Assembly (NCBI GenBank): GCA_913778275.1
Contig: CAJYWN010000002.1
Location: forward strand, 1 to 64,000
Direction: 5' to 3'
DNA length: 64,000 bases
Source of the DNA: an uncultured Chryseobacterium sp.
GTDB taxonomy: Bacteria > Bacteroidota > Bacteroidia > Flavobacteriales > Weeksellaceae
The notes under the pieces are model-generated. The model saw only the letters and a program-made list of their open reading frames with translations. It searched no databases and was not told where the DNA came from. Shown one piece after another: positions 1 through 8,442 of the stretch. Every line of letters begins with the position of its first letter. Positions within the stretch are counted from its first letter, which is position 1. The position numbers and the translations under genes were made by a program.

Positions 1-16
1 ACCAGGGCAGGCGTGG

Positions 17-89
17 AGCGAAAAACGGGATTCGAACCCGCGACCCCAACCTTGGCAAGGTTGTGCTCTACCAGCTGAGCTATTTTCGC
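17..89 (-). tRNA. tRNA-Gly (GCC)
   Basis: Read on the minus strand this folds as a full cloverleaf of 73 nt: a 7-bp acceptor stem GCGAAAA/TTTTCGC, a D arm beginning GCTCAGCTGGTAGAGC, an anticodon stem CAACC/GGTTG with loop TTGCCAA (anticodon GCC, glycine), and a T arm with the TTCGAAT loop. CCA is not encoded. It lies 6 nt downstream of the tRNA-Leu gene and is probably co-transcribed with it. Confidence 0.97.
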
Positions 90-95
90 AAACTG

Positions 96-177
96 TGCGG
101 ATGAAGGGACTCGAACCCCCACGCCTCTCGGCACCAGATCCTAAGTCTGGCGTGGCTACCAATTACACCACATCCGC
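96..177 (-). tRNA. tRNA-Leu (TAG)
   Basis: The minus strand gives an 82-nt class II tRNA with acceptor stem GCGGATG/CATCCGC, anticodon stem CCAGA/TCTGG, loop CTTAGGA (anticodon TAG, leucine), and a variable arm of the length expected for leucine. It is first in a two-tRNA unit with tRNA-Gly; the unit may continue left of the window. Confidence 0.96.
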
Positions 178-228
178 GTGTTTTTGTTTTACTGAATTTT
201 TAATGATCTTCTCTCGTTTTCAGTGGTG

Positions 229-259
229 CAAAGATAGGATAAATTCTTTTACCGCCAAA
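229..259 (-). promoter_or_regulatory. Bacteroidetes-type promoter of the tRNA pair
   Basis: On the minus strand TTTG (256-259), then a 19-nt spacer, then TATCTTTG (229-236) fits the Bacteroidetes housekeeping promoter (TTTG about -33, TAnnTTTG about -7). Transcription would begin near 222-224, leaving a leader of about 45 nt before tRNA-Leu. Confidence 0.7.
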
Positions 260-356
260 CTTTTCAGCAGAAAAAATTAAAATTTTTACATTTTTTATTC
301 CCGACACTCTTTATTACATTTCAATTTATTACTTTTACATCGTTAATTAATATGAT

Positions 357-734
357 ATGGAATTACAAGGAACGGTAAAGAAACTTTTTGAAGCTCAGAC
401 ATTTGCGAGCGGTTTCCAAAAAAGAGAAATGGTCATTTTGACTCAGGAGCAATATCCACAGCCGATAAACATAGAATTTTTGTCTGATAAGATCAGTTTA
501 TTGGATAATCTGAAAGAAGGCGAAAATGTAAAAGTAGGAATCAACATCAGAGGAAGAGAATGGGTTTCTCCACAAGGTGAAACGAAATACTTCAACTCTA
601 TTACCGGATGGAGAGTAGAGAAAGTTTCTGACAATGCATCAGAACCTACCCAGGCAGCACCATCGCAGTCTGCATCTTCGGTTTCCAATGAAAATCCTTT
701 CGCAGGAGACGATGATGATGATTTGCCTTTTTAA
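357..734 (+). CDS. DUF3127 OB-fold-like protein with SSB-like acidic tail
   Basis: A 125-residue protein of the DUF3127 family, which is common in Bacteroidetes and of unknown function. Residues 1-90 form a beta-rich single-domain core with the family signature FASGFQKREMVILT and a conserved GREWVSPQGETKYFNSI stretch. Residues 92-113 are a low-complexity linker rich in Ser, Ala and Gln. The protein ends in DDDDDLPF, which closely resembles the DDDIPF-type acidic tip of single-stranded DNA-binding proteins. The family call is from recognition; a role in nucleic acid binding or docking of SSB partners is inference from the tail and apparent OB-like size. A terminator follows directly, so it is probably monocistronic. 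Confidence 0.88.
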   Translation: MELQGTVKKLFEAQTFASGFQKREMVILTQEQYPQPINIEFLSDKISLLDNLKEGENVKVGINIRGREWVSPQGETKYFNSITGWRVEKVSDNASEPTQAAPSQSASSVSNENPFAGDDDDDLPF

Positions 735-756
735 ATAAAAAATACGATTGAAATAC

Positions 757-787
757 AAATCCTGCTTTCTTAAGTGGGATTTTTTTT
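757..787 (+). terminator. Intrinsic terminator after the DUF3127 gene
   Basis: A 9-bp stem with two G-T wobbles (757-765 with 774-782) and an 8-nt loop runs into a T tract. It sits between the DUF3127 stop and the ATG at 796, which argues against the upstream TTG (748) as the start of the next gene. Confidence 0.6.
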
Positions 788-795
788 CCCGAAAA

Positions 796-1446
796 ATGAT
801 TCGACTAGACGAAAATGAGATTTCTTTTCCCGATCCGGAACTGTATGACGGCCATGAAGGAGTAATTGCTTTTGGCGGCGATCTGTCTATAGAAAGAATC
901 TGGTTTGCCTACCAGCTGGGCATTTTTCCGTGGTATAATCCGGGTGAAGAAATTCTATGGTGGTGTCCCGATCCCAGATTTGTACTGTTTCCTGATGAGA
1001 TAAAGATCTCCAAATCCATGAAAAAAATTCTGGACCGCAAGGTTTTTACATTTTCTGAAAATACAAACTTTAGAGAAGTGATCAAAAACTGCAGGGAAAT
1101 AGGCAGAAAAGGACAGTCGGGAACCTGGCTTTCGGATGAATTGATGGAATCTTTCATCAAACTACATGATTATGGCCTGGCAAAGAGTATAGAAGTCTGG
1201 CAAGATGAAGAACTGGTAGGCGGTTTTTATGGCCTTCAGATCGGAAATGTTTTCTGTGGAGAGAGCATGTTTTCCAAAGTAAGCAACGCATCAAAAGCCG
1301 GATTTATCCATTTCACCCAAACGTATAAAAACAAACTGGAACTCATCGACTGTCAGTCTCATACTGATCACCTGGAAAGCCTGGGCGCAAGAATGATTCC
1401 CAAGCGGGAGTTTCTGAAAATTTTACAAAGAAATAATGAATACTGA
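796..1446 (+). CDS. aat: Leucyl/phenylalanyl-tRNA--protein transferase
   Basis: Aat transfers Leu or Phe from aminoacyl-tRNA to proteins with N-terminal Arg or Lys, marking them for ClpS/ClpAP degradation (N-degron pathway). The 216-residue protein carries the family hallmarks FPDPELYDGHEGVIAFGGDL near the start, then YQLGIFPWYN and WWCPDPRFVLFP, and the catalytic-core motifs VGGFYGLQIGNVFCGESMFS and IDCQ. I chose the ATG at 796 because an in-frame TTG at 748 would place the terminator inside the gene and add 16 residues with no family resemblance. The last 11 bases overlap the next gene in another frame, indicating translational coupling. Confidence 0.96.
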   Translation: MIRLDENEISFPDPELYDGHEGVIAFGGDLSIERIWFAYQLGIFPWYNPGEEILWWCPDPRFVLFPDEIKISKSMKKILDRKVFTFSENTNFREVIKNCREIGRKGQSGTWLSDELMESFIKLHDYGLAKSIEVWQDEELVGGFYGLQIGNVFCGESMFSKVSNASKAGFIHFTQTYKNKLELIDCQSHTDHLESLGARMIPKREFLKILQRNNEY

Positions 1447-2326
1447 CAGAGAAAAGTGGATTCTTCTCATCCTTTTGAGTGTGATATGGGGATCTTCCTT
1501 TATATTGATTAAAAAATCTCTTGAGCATTTTAGTCCTTACCAGGTGGGTGCTTTAAGAGTATTGATTGCCGGAATCATCCTGATGCCGATTGCCATCTCA
1601 AAATATAAACTTTTTCCGAAAAAACATCTGAAGTGGCTTTTGCTGGCCGCTTTTACAGGAAATTTTATTCCGATGTTCCTGTTTCCTATCGCCGAAACAG
1701 AAGTCAGCAGCAGCATTGCCGGAATCGTGAATTCAATGATGCCCATCTTTGTAATTATAGTGGGTGCGCTGATATGGAAATTCGGAACTACAGGACGGCA
1801 GATTACAGGTACTCTAATAAGCTTTACGGGAGTTTGCCTTCTGGCTTTCGGAGGAGATGCAGAAAGCGGAACATTTAAGCTAATTCCCATTTTACTGCTT
1901 TTGCTGGCCACTTTATGCTATGCGGTAAGCACTACCACGGTAAAATCCAAATTAATGGATATTTCCTCTACGGTATTATCGGCCTTTGTTTTTACATTCG
2001 TCTTATTTTTACCTTCGTTGATTGCTCTTATTTTCACCGGCTTTTTTTCAACATTCAGCCTGGATAGGAATCATCTTACAGGCCTGATGTTCGTAAGCTT
2101 ATTGTCCATTTTCGGAACCGGATTGGCGATGATGATGAATTATCGTCTTCTGAAAGTTTCCTCTCCCTTGTTTGCTTCAACAGTTACTCTGCTGATGCCA
2201 ATTGTTGCGATTATCTGGGGAATTCTGGATGGCGAGAAACTTACTGCACTCCAATTTGCCGGAGCCGGTGTTATTATTGCCGGGCTTATCTTTCTGAGGA
2301 GTAAGCCTAATAGTATAAAAAAATAA
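1436..2326 (+). CDS. EamA/DMT-family transporter
   Basis: A 296-residue integral inner-membrane protein of the drug/metabolite transporter superfamily. It shows about ten hydrophobic helices in two EamA repeats (roughly 8-138 and 155-287), with the usual family opening SVIWGSSFILIKKSLEHFSP and PYQVGALRVLIAG in repeat one. Substrate cannot be told from sequence; the family exports amino acids, nucleosides or small metabolites. It overlaps the end of aat by 11 nt and is co-transcribed with it, and a strong bidirectional terminator begins within its stop codon. Confidence 0.93.
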   Translation: MNTDREKWILLILLSVIWGSSFILIKKSLEHFSPYQVGALRVLIAGIILMPIAISKYKLFPKKHLKWLLLAAFTGNFIPMFLFPIAETEVSSSIAGIVNSMMPIFVIIVGALIWKFGTTGRQITGTLISFTGVCLLAFGGDAESGTFKLIPILLLLLATLCYAVSTTTVKSKLMDISSTVLSAFVFTFVLFLPSLIALIFTGFFSTFSLDRNHLTGLMFVSLLSIFGTGLAMMMNYRLLKVSSPLFASTVTLLMPIVAIIWGILDGEKLTALQFAGAGVIIAGLIFLRSKPNSIKK

Positions 2327-2345
2327 TCCCGCAAAATGCGGGATT
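2325..2345. terminator. Bidirectional intrinsic terminator
   Basis: Perfect 8-bp stem AATCCCGC/GCGGGATT with loop AAAAT between two convergent genes. T-rich sequence follows on the plus side and an A-rich run precedes it, so it can serve the EamA gene and the TPR gene. Confidence 0.8.
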
Positions 2346-2372
2346 AATCTTTATTAAAAGGTTTCGTTTATA

Positions 2373-3761
2373 TTAACCTTCAGAATTTTTCTTTTTTACT
2401 TTTGCCTTAGCTTTTTTCACCTCATCTTTAATGAAAGGATACTTTTTTTGCATATCTGAAACCAGTGTAGGATCCAGATCCAAAGCCTGTAGCAGTACTT
2501 CTTTTCCTTTGTCCTGATCTTTCAGGTTGAAGTAGCAGTTGCTCAGCTGATAGTATAATTCTGCCCTGTGATGCGTTTTTACGGCTTTATTAAGAACCAG
2601 AATTGCTTCTTCATATTCTCCGAGCAGCATCAATACTTCAGAATAGGCATACCAATTATAGAACCTTGACGGTTCTGCTTCGACCAGCTTCTTCAGACAG
2701 GCAAGACTTTCCTCAAACTTTCCGGCATCAATGAATAAAAATGCCAGTCTTTTTTGATAATCAAGATTATTTTCATTCAGATGAGTAGCTTCTCTTGCAA
2801 AATGTAAAGCTTCGGTCATTCCTCCCATTTCTTCATAAATGTATGACTGCTCCATCATCGCCAGATAAAACTGCGGATCTTCCCGTAATGATTTCTGGAA
2901 AGCATTTAAAGCAACAATCGGCTGCCTTAGTGCCTTGTAGCAAAGTCCTATTTTATAAAAAGTAAACGCTTTTGTATATTCCAGCTCAAGCATCTCTTCA
3001 TAAACGGATATTGCTTTTTTATAATCTCCCAATGCTTCGTAGCACGCCGCTTTGTTAGCATAAACGCCTACTGAGCTTGAATTAATGGCCAGTAAATAAT
3101 CGTAGCCTTTTATCGCTTCGTCGTAATTTTTCCTGTTGAAGTAGAACTGTCCGTACTCAAACCATGCAATTTCCGAGTAGGCATATTCATCAAGATATTC
3201 ATTGAGAAAGGCAATAGCCTCATCACTCTTATTCAGGTCAGAAAAACAGACCATACAGTTTTCCAATGCATAATCATCGGTTGGGTCTTCTTTAAGTGCT
3301 TTTCTGTAATGTTTAAGGGCGTTAAAAGGATCTCCAAGATTTACATATTCATCCGCAATAAAGTTGTGAAGAAAGTTTTCTTCTTCTTTCAGTTCTAATG
3401 CTTTTTTGCAGATATCAATGGATTTTCTGGGATTTCCTAAGTTCGAATAATACTTCGCATAGCAGACCAAAAAGTCTGTGTTTTCCATAGAAGAACCTTT
3501 CAGCTCATCGATCAGCTCTTTGGCCGTATTATAATCTTCCCATTCCAAAAGAATTTCAAGTTTTTTGATCTTGATGTCTAAGGAATTGGGGTGCAGCTTG
3601 AGCCCGTAATTTACTGCAGTATCTGCATAATTAAAATCTCCCAGCTCCAGGTAATAAACAATAATGTCTTCAAGCTCTTCTGTATCGAAGTAGAATTCAT
3701 CATTATTTTCCATCATTTCCTCGAACTTTTTTACAAGTTCATTTCCAAAATATTCTTCCAA
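2373..3761 (-). CDS. Tetratricopeptide-repeat protein
   Basis: A 462-residue soluble protein built almost wholly of TPR units (about a dozen 34-residue repeats), with repeated patterns such as GDPFNALKHYRKALKEDP, NYDEAIKGYDYLLAINSS and GDYKKAISVYEEMLELE. There is no signal peptide or membrane helix, so it is expected to be cytoplasmic and to act as a protein-protein scaffold. The C-terminus is a Lys-rich tail (KKAKAKVKKKN). The reading frame opens at a TTG (3761), giving MEEYFGNELVKKFEEMM; the first in-frame ATG is at 3716, so the start is uncertain by 15 codons. Partner and pathway are unknown. Confidence 0.85.
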   Translation of the reverse strand: MEEYFGNELVKKFEEMMENNDEFYFDTEELEDIIVYYLELGDFNYADTAVNYGLKLHPNSLDIKIKKLEILLEWEDYNTAKELIDELKGSSMENTDFLVCYAKYYSNLGNPRKSIDICKKALELKEEENFLHNFIADEYVNLGDPFNALKHYRKALKEDPTDDYALENCMVCFSDLNKSDEAIAFLNEYLDEYAYSEIAWFEYGQFYFNRKNYDEAIKGYDYLLAINSSSVGVYANKAACYEALGDYKKAISVYEEMLELEYTKAFTFYKIGLCYKALRQPIVALNAFQKSLREDPQFYLAMMEQSYIYEEMGGMTEALHFAREATHLNENNLDYQKRLAFLFIDAGKFEESLACLKKLVEAEPSRFYNWYAYSEVLMLLGEYEEAILVLNKAVKTHHRAELYYQLSNCYFNLKDQDKGKEVLLQALDLDPTLVSDMQKKYPFIKDEVKKAKAKVKKKNSEG

Positions 3762-3880
3762 TATAAAACAGTTTTAAGATTTAAGACTAGAGATATGAGA
3801 TATACAAATACTCGCTTCTGAAAATCTTAGTTTTAAATTTAATAATAATTACGATTAAAATGATGAAACAGATGTTAATT

Positions 3881-5266
3881 TTATAAAATCAGACTATTGA
3901 TTTTAGCTATCATTTCATCACCTAACCGGTCGGCTTCCTCCTGCGATTTAGCCTCTGTATAAATTCTGATAATAGGTTCCGTATTTGATTTTCTTAAATG
4001 AACCCATTTGTTTTCAAAATCTATTTTTACACCGTCTACCGTAGACACTTCTTCATTTTGATATTCTTTTTCCATTTTGGTTAAAATATCATCAACGTTT
4101 ATTTCCGGTGTTAATTCTATTTTCTTTTTACCCATAAAATAACCTGGGTAACCTGCTCTGAGCTCAGAGACTGTTTTGTTTTCTTTGGCAAGATGCGTTA
4201 AAAATAAAGCAACTCCCACCAGAGAATCTCTTCCGTAATGAAGATCAGGATAGATAATTCCTCCGTTTCCTTCGCCTCCGATTACGGCATTTTTCTCCTT
4301 CATTAAAGTAACCACATTCACTTCTCCTACGGCACTTGCAAAATATTCCGAGTTGTGTGCTTTGGCTACATCTCTTAATGCCCGGCTCGAAGAAAGGTTG
4401 GAAACAGCTACTCCGTTTTTATGTTTCAGCAGATAGTCTGCAACGGCAACAAGGGTATATTCTTCTCCAAACATTTCTCCTTTCTCGTCGATAAGAGCTA
4501 ATCGGTCTACATCGGGATCAACTACAATTCCGAAATCTGCCCCTTCTTTTTTTACCAGCTCGCAAATGTCTCCTAAATGCTCCTTTAGCGGTTCAGGATT
4601 GTGCGGGAAATGGCCTGTTGGCTCACAGTATAGTTTTACCGTTTCACAGCCCAGCTTATCCAGAAGCATAGGAATAGCAATACCCCCTGTAGAATTTACC
4701 GCATCTAAAACTACTTTGAACTTTTTAGCTTTAATTGCCTCTGCATCTACCATCGGCAAATCAAGGATCTGTTGAATATGAATATCGAAAGCATCGTCTC
4801 TTGTTTCATATTTTCCCAGATCATCTACTTCTGCATAATTGAAATCTTCGTTTTCTGCAAGAGCTAAAACTTCGGCTCCATTTTCTCCGCTGATGAATTC
4901 ACCTTTATTATTGAGTAATTTCAGGGCATTCCATTGTTTTGGGTTGTGGGAAGCGGTCAGGATAATTCCACCGTCGGCTTTCAGTTCAGGAACCATTATT
5001 TCCACCGTTGGTGTTGTGGAAAGTCCCAGATCAATCACATTAATTCCCAGTCCCTGCAATGTCGCGGTAACAAGAGAGGAAACCATTTGCCCGGAAATCC
5101 TTGCATCTCTACCAATAACGAGGGTAAGGTCCTTTTTATTGTTATTATTCTGAAGCCATGTTCCGAATGCGGAAGCAAATTTTACCACATCAAGCGGCGT
5201 AAGGTTATCGTTTACTTTACCTCCGATGGTGCCACGGATTCCTGAAATACTTTTTATTAGTGACAT
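3881..5266 (-). CDS. glmM: Phosphoglucosamine mutase (alpha-D-phosphohexomutase family)
   Basis: Interconverts glucosamine-6-phosphate and glucosamine-1-phosphate on the way to UDP-GlcNAc for peptidoglycan and lipid A. The 461-residue protein has the four-domain phosphohexomutase layout: SISGIRGTIGG at the N-terminus, the phosphoserine loop TASHNP (Ser106), the metal loop DPDVDR near residue 250, the sugar-binding GEGNGG and the phosphate-binding RKSNTEPIIRIY near the C-terminus. I chose the ATG at 5266, since the frame open to 5404 adds 46 residues that are not family-like. A phosphomannomutase or phosphoglucomutase activity cannot be excluded within this family. Confidence 0.9.
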   Translation of the reverse strand: MSLIKSISGIRGTIGGKVNDNLTPLDVVKFASAFGTWLQNNNNKKDLTLVIGRDARISGQMVSSLVTATLQGLGINVIDLGLSTTPTVEIMVPELKADGGIILTASHNPKQWNALKLLNNKGEFISGENGAEVLALAENEDFNYAEVDDLGKYETRDDAFDIHIQQILDLPMVDAEAIKAKKFKVVLDAVNSTGGIAIPMLLDKLGCETVKLYCEPTGHFPHNPEPLKEHLGDICELVKKEGADFGIVVDPDVDRLALIDEKGEMFGEEYTLVAVADYLLKHKNGVAVSNLSSSRALRDVAKAHNSEYFASAVGEVNVVTLMKEKNAVIGGEGNGGIIYPDLHYGRDSLVGVALFLTHLAKENKTVSELRAGYPGYFMGKKKIELTPEINVDDILTKMEKEYQNEEVSTVDGVKIDFENKWVHLRKSNTEPIIRIYTEAKSQEEADRLGDEMIAKINSLIL

Positions 5267-5387
5267 ATATATATCTAAATATTTTGTAGTTCTATTTATT
5301 TTTAATAACTTTGTATAAAGTTTCATTATATATCGAAGTCCTTCGTTACGCGTTGGCGGTTTATGTAGATATATTTTGGAACTTTTC

Positions 5388-6203
5388 TTATTCTCTAACC
5401 GCATTTCTTCCTATAAATACCCAATGTCTATAAGGCATATGATATAAATTTTGAAAATTTAATTGCTTACCTGTTGTTATACCAATATTAAAATTTGGAT
5501 ATATTAATCTTATCCTTTTATTGATATGATTATAAACTTTCTCTTTTGCAATTGATCTATTTCCTCTTTTCCCTGTTTCGGCAGATTTCTCTAAAAATGT
5601 CTTATTTAATTTTGCGGCTATTGATCCTAAGACTACATCTAAATATTGCATTATTATGTGACTTTTTGAATCAACCTCACTAATTTGTTGTTCTGAAATT
5701 TTAATATTTGCGTCCAAAAAGTCCGGCAAACTTTGTAACCCTAAAAGATATTTTTTAAACTTTTTACAATTCTCTTTTGTATCAGGAATTTTGTCAAGAA
5801 AAATTTCCAGATTATTTTCATCATTTGGATTTAAGAATCTAAGACCAAAAGCGTGTTTTAAGAATTGGTAATAAAGAAGTAAATATTCATTCTCTAATTG
5901 CTCTTCTTTCAAATCAGGCTTAACAATTTTATTGTTAGTAAACATAATTCTTACTTTAATTTTTCCAGCTTGGATAAAATCAAAGAAAGTGTCCATAGCA
6001 TCAATGTATTGTTTATGGTTAAGTTTTGTAATTTTTTGCCATTTTAATTCGGACGTTTTTAAAATATTAATTCTTTTTTCTTCTAAAACATCAGAAATTA
6101 ATTTATGATCTTTACTATCAATTAATACTCCTCCATAAAAATTTGAGTAGAGAATTCCTTTCTTAACAGATTCATCACAAAATATATAATATCGTTTCTT
6201 CAT
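5388..6203 (-). CDS. DUF3800 domain protein
   Basis: A 271-residue protein with the DUF3800 opening YYIFCDESVKKG followed by FYGGVLID, a family thought to have an RNase H-like fold and often found in defence or mobile gene islands; function is not established. Candidate acidic residues include Asp10 and Glu11 of the DES motif and the HIIMQYLDVVLGSIAAKLN segment, which fits the family's second conserved region (QxxD). The gene is clearly richer in A and T than its neighbours, has rare-looking Lys/Asn/Ile-rich composition, and stands alone between glmM and the feo operon, which suggests lateral acquisition (inference). A CAAAAATA (6209-6216) gives a minus-strand -7 element only 5 nt before the ATG. 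Confidence 0.8.
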   Translation of the reverse strand: MKKRYYIFCDESVKKGILYSNFYGGVLIDSKDHKLISDVLEEKRINILKTSELKWQKITKLNHKQYIDAMDTFFDFIQAGKIKVRIMFTNNKIVKPDLKEEQLENEYLLLYYQFLKHAFGLRFLNPNDENNLEIFLDKIPDTKENCKKFKKYLLGLQSLPDFLDANIKISEQQISEVDSKSHIIMQYLDVVLGSIAAKLNKTFLEKSAETGKRGNRSIAKEKVYNHINKRIRLIYPNFNIGITTGKQLNFQNLYHMPYRHWVFIGRNAVRE

Positions 6204-6256
6204 CTATGCAAAAATAATGAAAAGAAGTTTTGATAAATAATTAATTACTAACAAAG

Positions 6257-6409
6257 TTATGAACAACCGCAATCCTTATCACAGTTTGTCCTTTTAGAGC
6301 TGAATTTTTTCGGTGCAAAATTCTTTCTAAGTATTCTGAACAAGGAATAGCAGGCAAATGCTACAACGAGAAGAACAACAATGTATTGTACAATTAAGGA
6401 AGAATCCAT
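6257..6409 (-). CDS. FeoB-associated Cys-rich membrane protein
   Basis: A 50-residue protein with one N-terminal membrane helix (SSLIVQYIVVLLVVAFACYSLF), a basic stretch, and a Cys-rich tail CDKDCGCS. This is the pattern of the small FeoB-associated protein family, thought to play a FeoC-like accessory part in ferrous iron uptake. The ATG at 6409 overlaps the feoB stop by one base (TAATG), so translation is coupled. An upstream extension of the frame inside feoB is not real coding. Confidence 0.87.
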   Translation of the reverse strand: MDSSLIVQYIVVLLVVAFACYSLFRILRKNFAPKKFSSKRTNCDKDCGCS

Positions 6410-8442
6410 TATTTTAAGATTTGGTATGCAAACATGGACACAAAATATGCCAAACCGGTCATCATTACCACCTGTAAAGCTGTCCACTTCCAGCTTTTGG
6501 TTTCTCTGTAGACTACTGCAAGTGTAGAAATACACTGCATTGCAAATGCGTAAAAAAGAAGAACGGAAACCCCTGTTGCAAAACTAAACACTTTTTCGCC
6601 GTTCTGTTTTACATCTCTTCTCATTTTATCAATTACTTTCACTTCAGGAGCATCATCTTCAAGGCTGTATAATGTGGACATTGTACCTACAAAAACTTCC
6701 CTTGCTACAAAGCTTGTAAGAATTCCGACACCCATTTTCCAGTCGTACCCTAGTGGAGCAATCACTGGCTCTATTCCCTTACCCATTTTAGCTAAGTAGG
6801 AATGATCCAGCTCCACATTGGTAGCCACAAACTGATCCGGTTTTTGCTTGGGTCCGAAGTAGCTTAAAAACCAAATAATGATGCTTACGATGAAAATAAT
6901 TTTCCCTGCTCCTGTAATGAAATCCCAGACTTTTCCTAAAACCATTTTAAAATCGTATCCGAAAAGGGGCTTTTTGTATGTTGGCAAATCCATTACCAGG
7001 TAGGTTTTCCCTTTATTTTTAATGAACCTGTTAAGAACTGCGGCTGATAATAAAGCCACCACGAATCCCAATAGATACATTGCCATTAATACCAGCGCTT
7101 TATATTTTATTCCTAAAAATGTTTCGTCTGAGATGATTAATCCGATAATAATACTGTAAACAGGAAGCCTTGCAGAACAAGTCATGAAAGGTGTTACCAG
7201 AATCGTTAACAGTCTTTCCTTCAGGTTTTCTATATTTCTTGTAGATATTACCGCAGGAATTGCACAGGCGGTTCCGGATACTAAAGGAACAATGCTTTTC
7301 CCATTCAGCCCGAAAGGCCGGAGAAGCCTGTCCATTAAAAAAACTACCCTCGCCATATATCCCGAATCTTCAAGCAGGTAAAGAAAATACAGTAAAATCC
7401 CGATTTGCGGTGCGAAGATGACAATTCCTCCTATTCCCGGCACAATTCCGTTTGAGATCAGCGAGTTCAAAGGTCCTTCCGGCAGGTGCTCTCCCGTAAA
7501 AGCGGAAAGCCATGCAAAGAACTCATCAATCCAGTTCATAGGATATTCTGCAAGGAAAAAAACGCTTTGGAAAATGATTAATAAAATCATCATAAAAACC
7601 ACGTATCCCCAGAATTTATGAACTAAAATTTTATCTAATTTCTCGGTTAATAATTCTTTGAACTGAGGTTTTTTTGAAATAACATTGGATAATATCCCGT
7701 CAATATGCTGATATCGTCTTACGGTTTCCTGCACCTGTAATCTTTTAGGCACAAGACTTTTCGAATCGGGCTCGTTGATCTGCTCAACCACCGAATTAAT
7801 TTTTCCTAAATCTGTACCCAGAGATAATGTAAGCCAAGTTTTATATTCGTTATCAATACCTTTATGTGAAGCTACTTTATGGATAAAATCTTTATGTTCG
7901 GCGGGTATTTCAAAAGACTGCACCGATGTTTTCACAAATTTATTCTGTAAAACAGCATCTTTAAGTTCTTCTATACCAATCTGTTCTTTCGCATTGGTTC
8001 GAATAATTTTTATCCCTAAAGCTTCTGAAAACTTATCAATATCAATAGAAATTCCTCTTCTCTCCGACTGGTCAATCTGGTTGACCACCAAAATCATAGG
8101 AATCCCAAGGTCCTGAATCTGCTGAAATAAAAGCAGCCCCCTTTTTAAGCTTAATGCCTCAAGAATATAGATTACTCCCACGTAATCTTTTTGATTCTCT
8201 ATTACAAACTTGGAGAAAATGGCTTCATCTTCAGAGCTTGGATAAATACTGTAAGATCCCGGCAAATCTACCACTTCCACCTCTTCATTTTTATAAGTGT
8301 AGTATCCGGAGTGGCTGGCTACCGTAACTCCTGCATAATTTCCGGTTTTCTGCTTCTTGTTGCAAAGGGCATTGAAAACCGTAGATTTTCCCACGTTAGG
8401 ATTACCGACTAACAGTATTTGTTTTTTTTGATTTCCCTGCAT
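6409..8442 (-). CDS. feoB: Ferrous iron transport protein B
   Basis: FeoB is the inner-membrane Fe(II) importer. The 677-residue protein has an N-terminal GTPase domain (G1 GNPNVGKST near residue 13, G2/G3 GNYAGVTV and DLPGSYS, G4 NQID), a helical GDI-like linker, and a C-terminal membrane domain with two Gate motifs (GTACAIPAVIS and FVAREVFVGT) and about eight helices. The ATG at 8442 shares one base with the feoA stop (TGATG), so feoA and feoB are translationally coupled; a TTG one codon earlier is less likely. The protein ends at the start of the Cys-rich accessory gene, giving a compact feoA-feoB-accessory operon. Confidence 0.97.
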   Translation of the reverse strand: MQGNQKKQILLVGNPNVGKSTVFNALCNKKQKTGNYAGVTVASHSGYYTYKNEEVEVVDLPGSYSIYPSSEDEAIFSKFVIENQKDYVGVIYILEALSLKRGLLLFQQIQDLGIPMILVVNQIDQSERRGISIDIDKFSEALGIKIIRTNAKEQIGIEELKDAVLQNKFVKTSVQSFEIPAEHKDFIHKVASHKGIDNEYKTWLTLSLGTDLGKINSVVEQINEPDSKSLVPKRLQVQETVRRYQHIDGILSNVISKKPQFKELLTEKLDKILVHKFWGYVVFMMILLIIFQSVFFLAEYPMNWIDEFFAWLSAFTGEHLPEGPLNSLISNGIVPGIGGIVIFAPQIGILLYFLYLLEDSGYMARVVFLMDRLLRPFGLNGKSIVPLVSGTACAIPAVISTRNIENLKERLLTILVTPFMTCSARLPVYSIIIGLIISDETFLGIKYKALVLMAMYLLGFVVALLSAAVLNRFIKNKGKTYLVMDLPTYKKPLFGYDFKMVLGKVWDFITGAGKIIFIVSIIIWFLSYFGPKQKPDQFVATNVELDHSYLAKMGKGIEPVIAPLGYDWKMGVGILTSFVAREVFVGTMSTLYSLEDDAPEVKVIDKMRRDVKQNGEKVFSFATGVSVLLFYAFAMQCISTLAVVYRETKSWKWTALQVVMMTGLAYFVSMFAYQILK

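Noticed and set aside
95..280. Plus-strand 61-codon frame across the tRNA region
   Set aside because: It is antisense to tRNA-Leu and the tRNA promoter and has no protein-like features.
748..795. TTG start 16 codons upstream of the aat ATG
   Set aside because: A terminator hairpin of the preceding gene lies in this stretch and the added residues do not resemble Aat N-termini.
5267..5404. Longer N-terminus of GlmM (46 extra residues)
   Set aside because: Basic, AT-driven sequence without family resemblance; the standard start MSLIKSISGIRG is at 5266. The segment is kept as a finding for other reasons.
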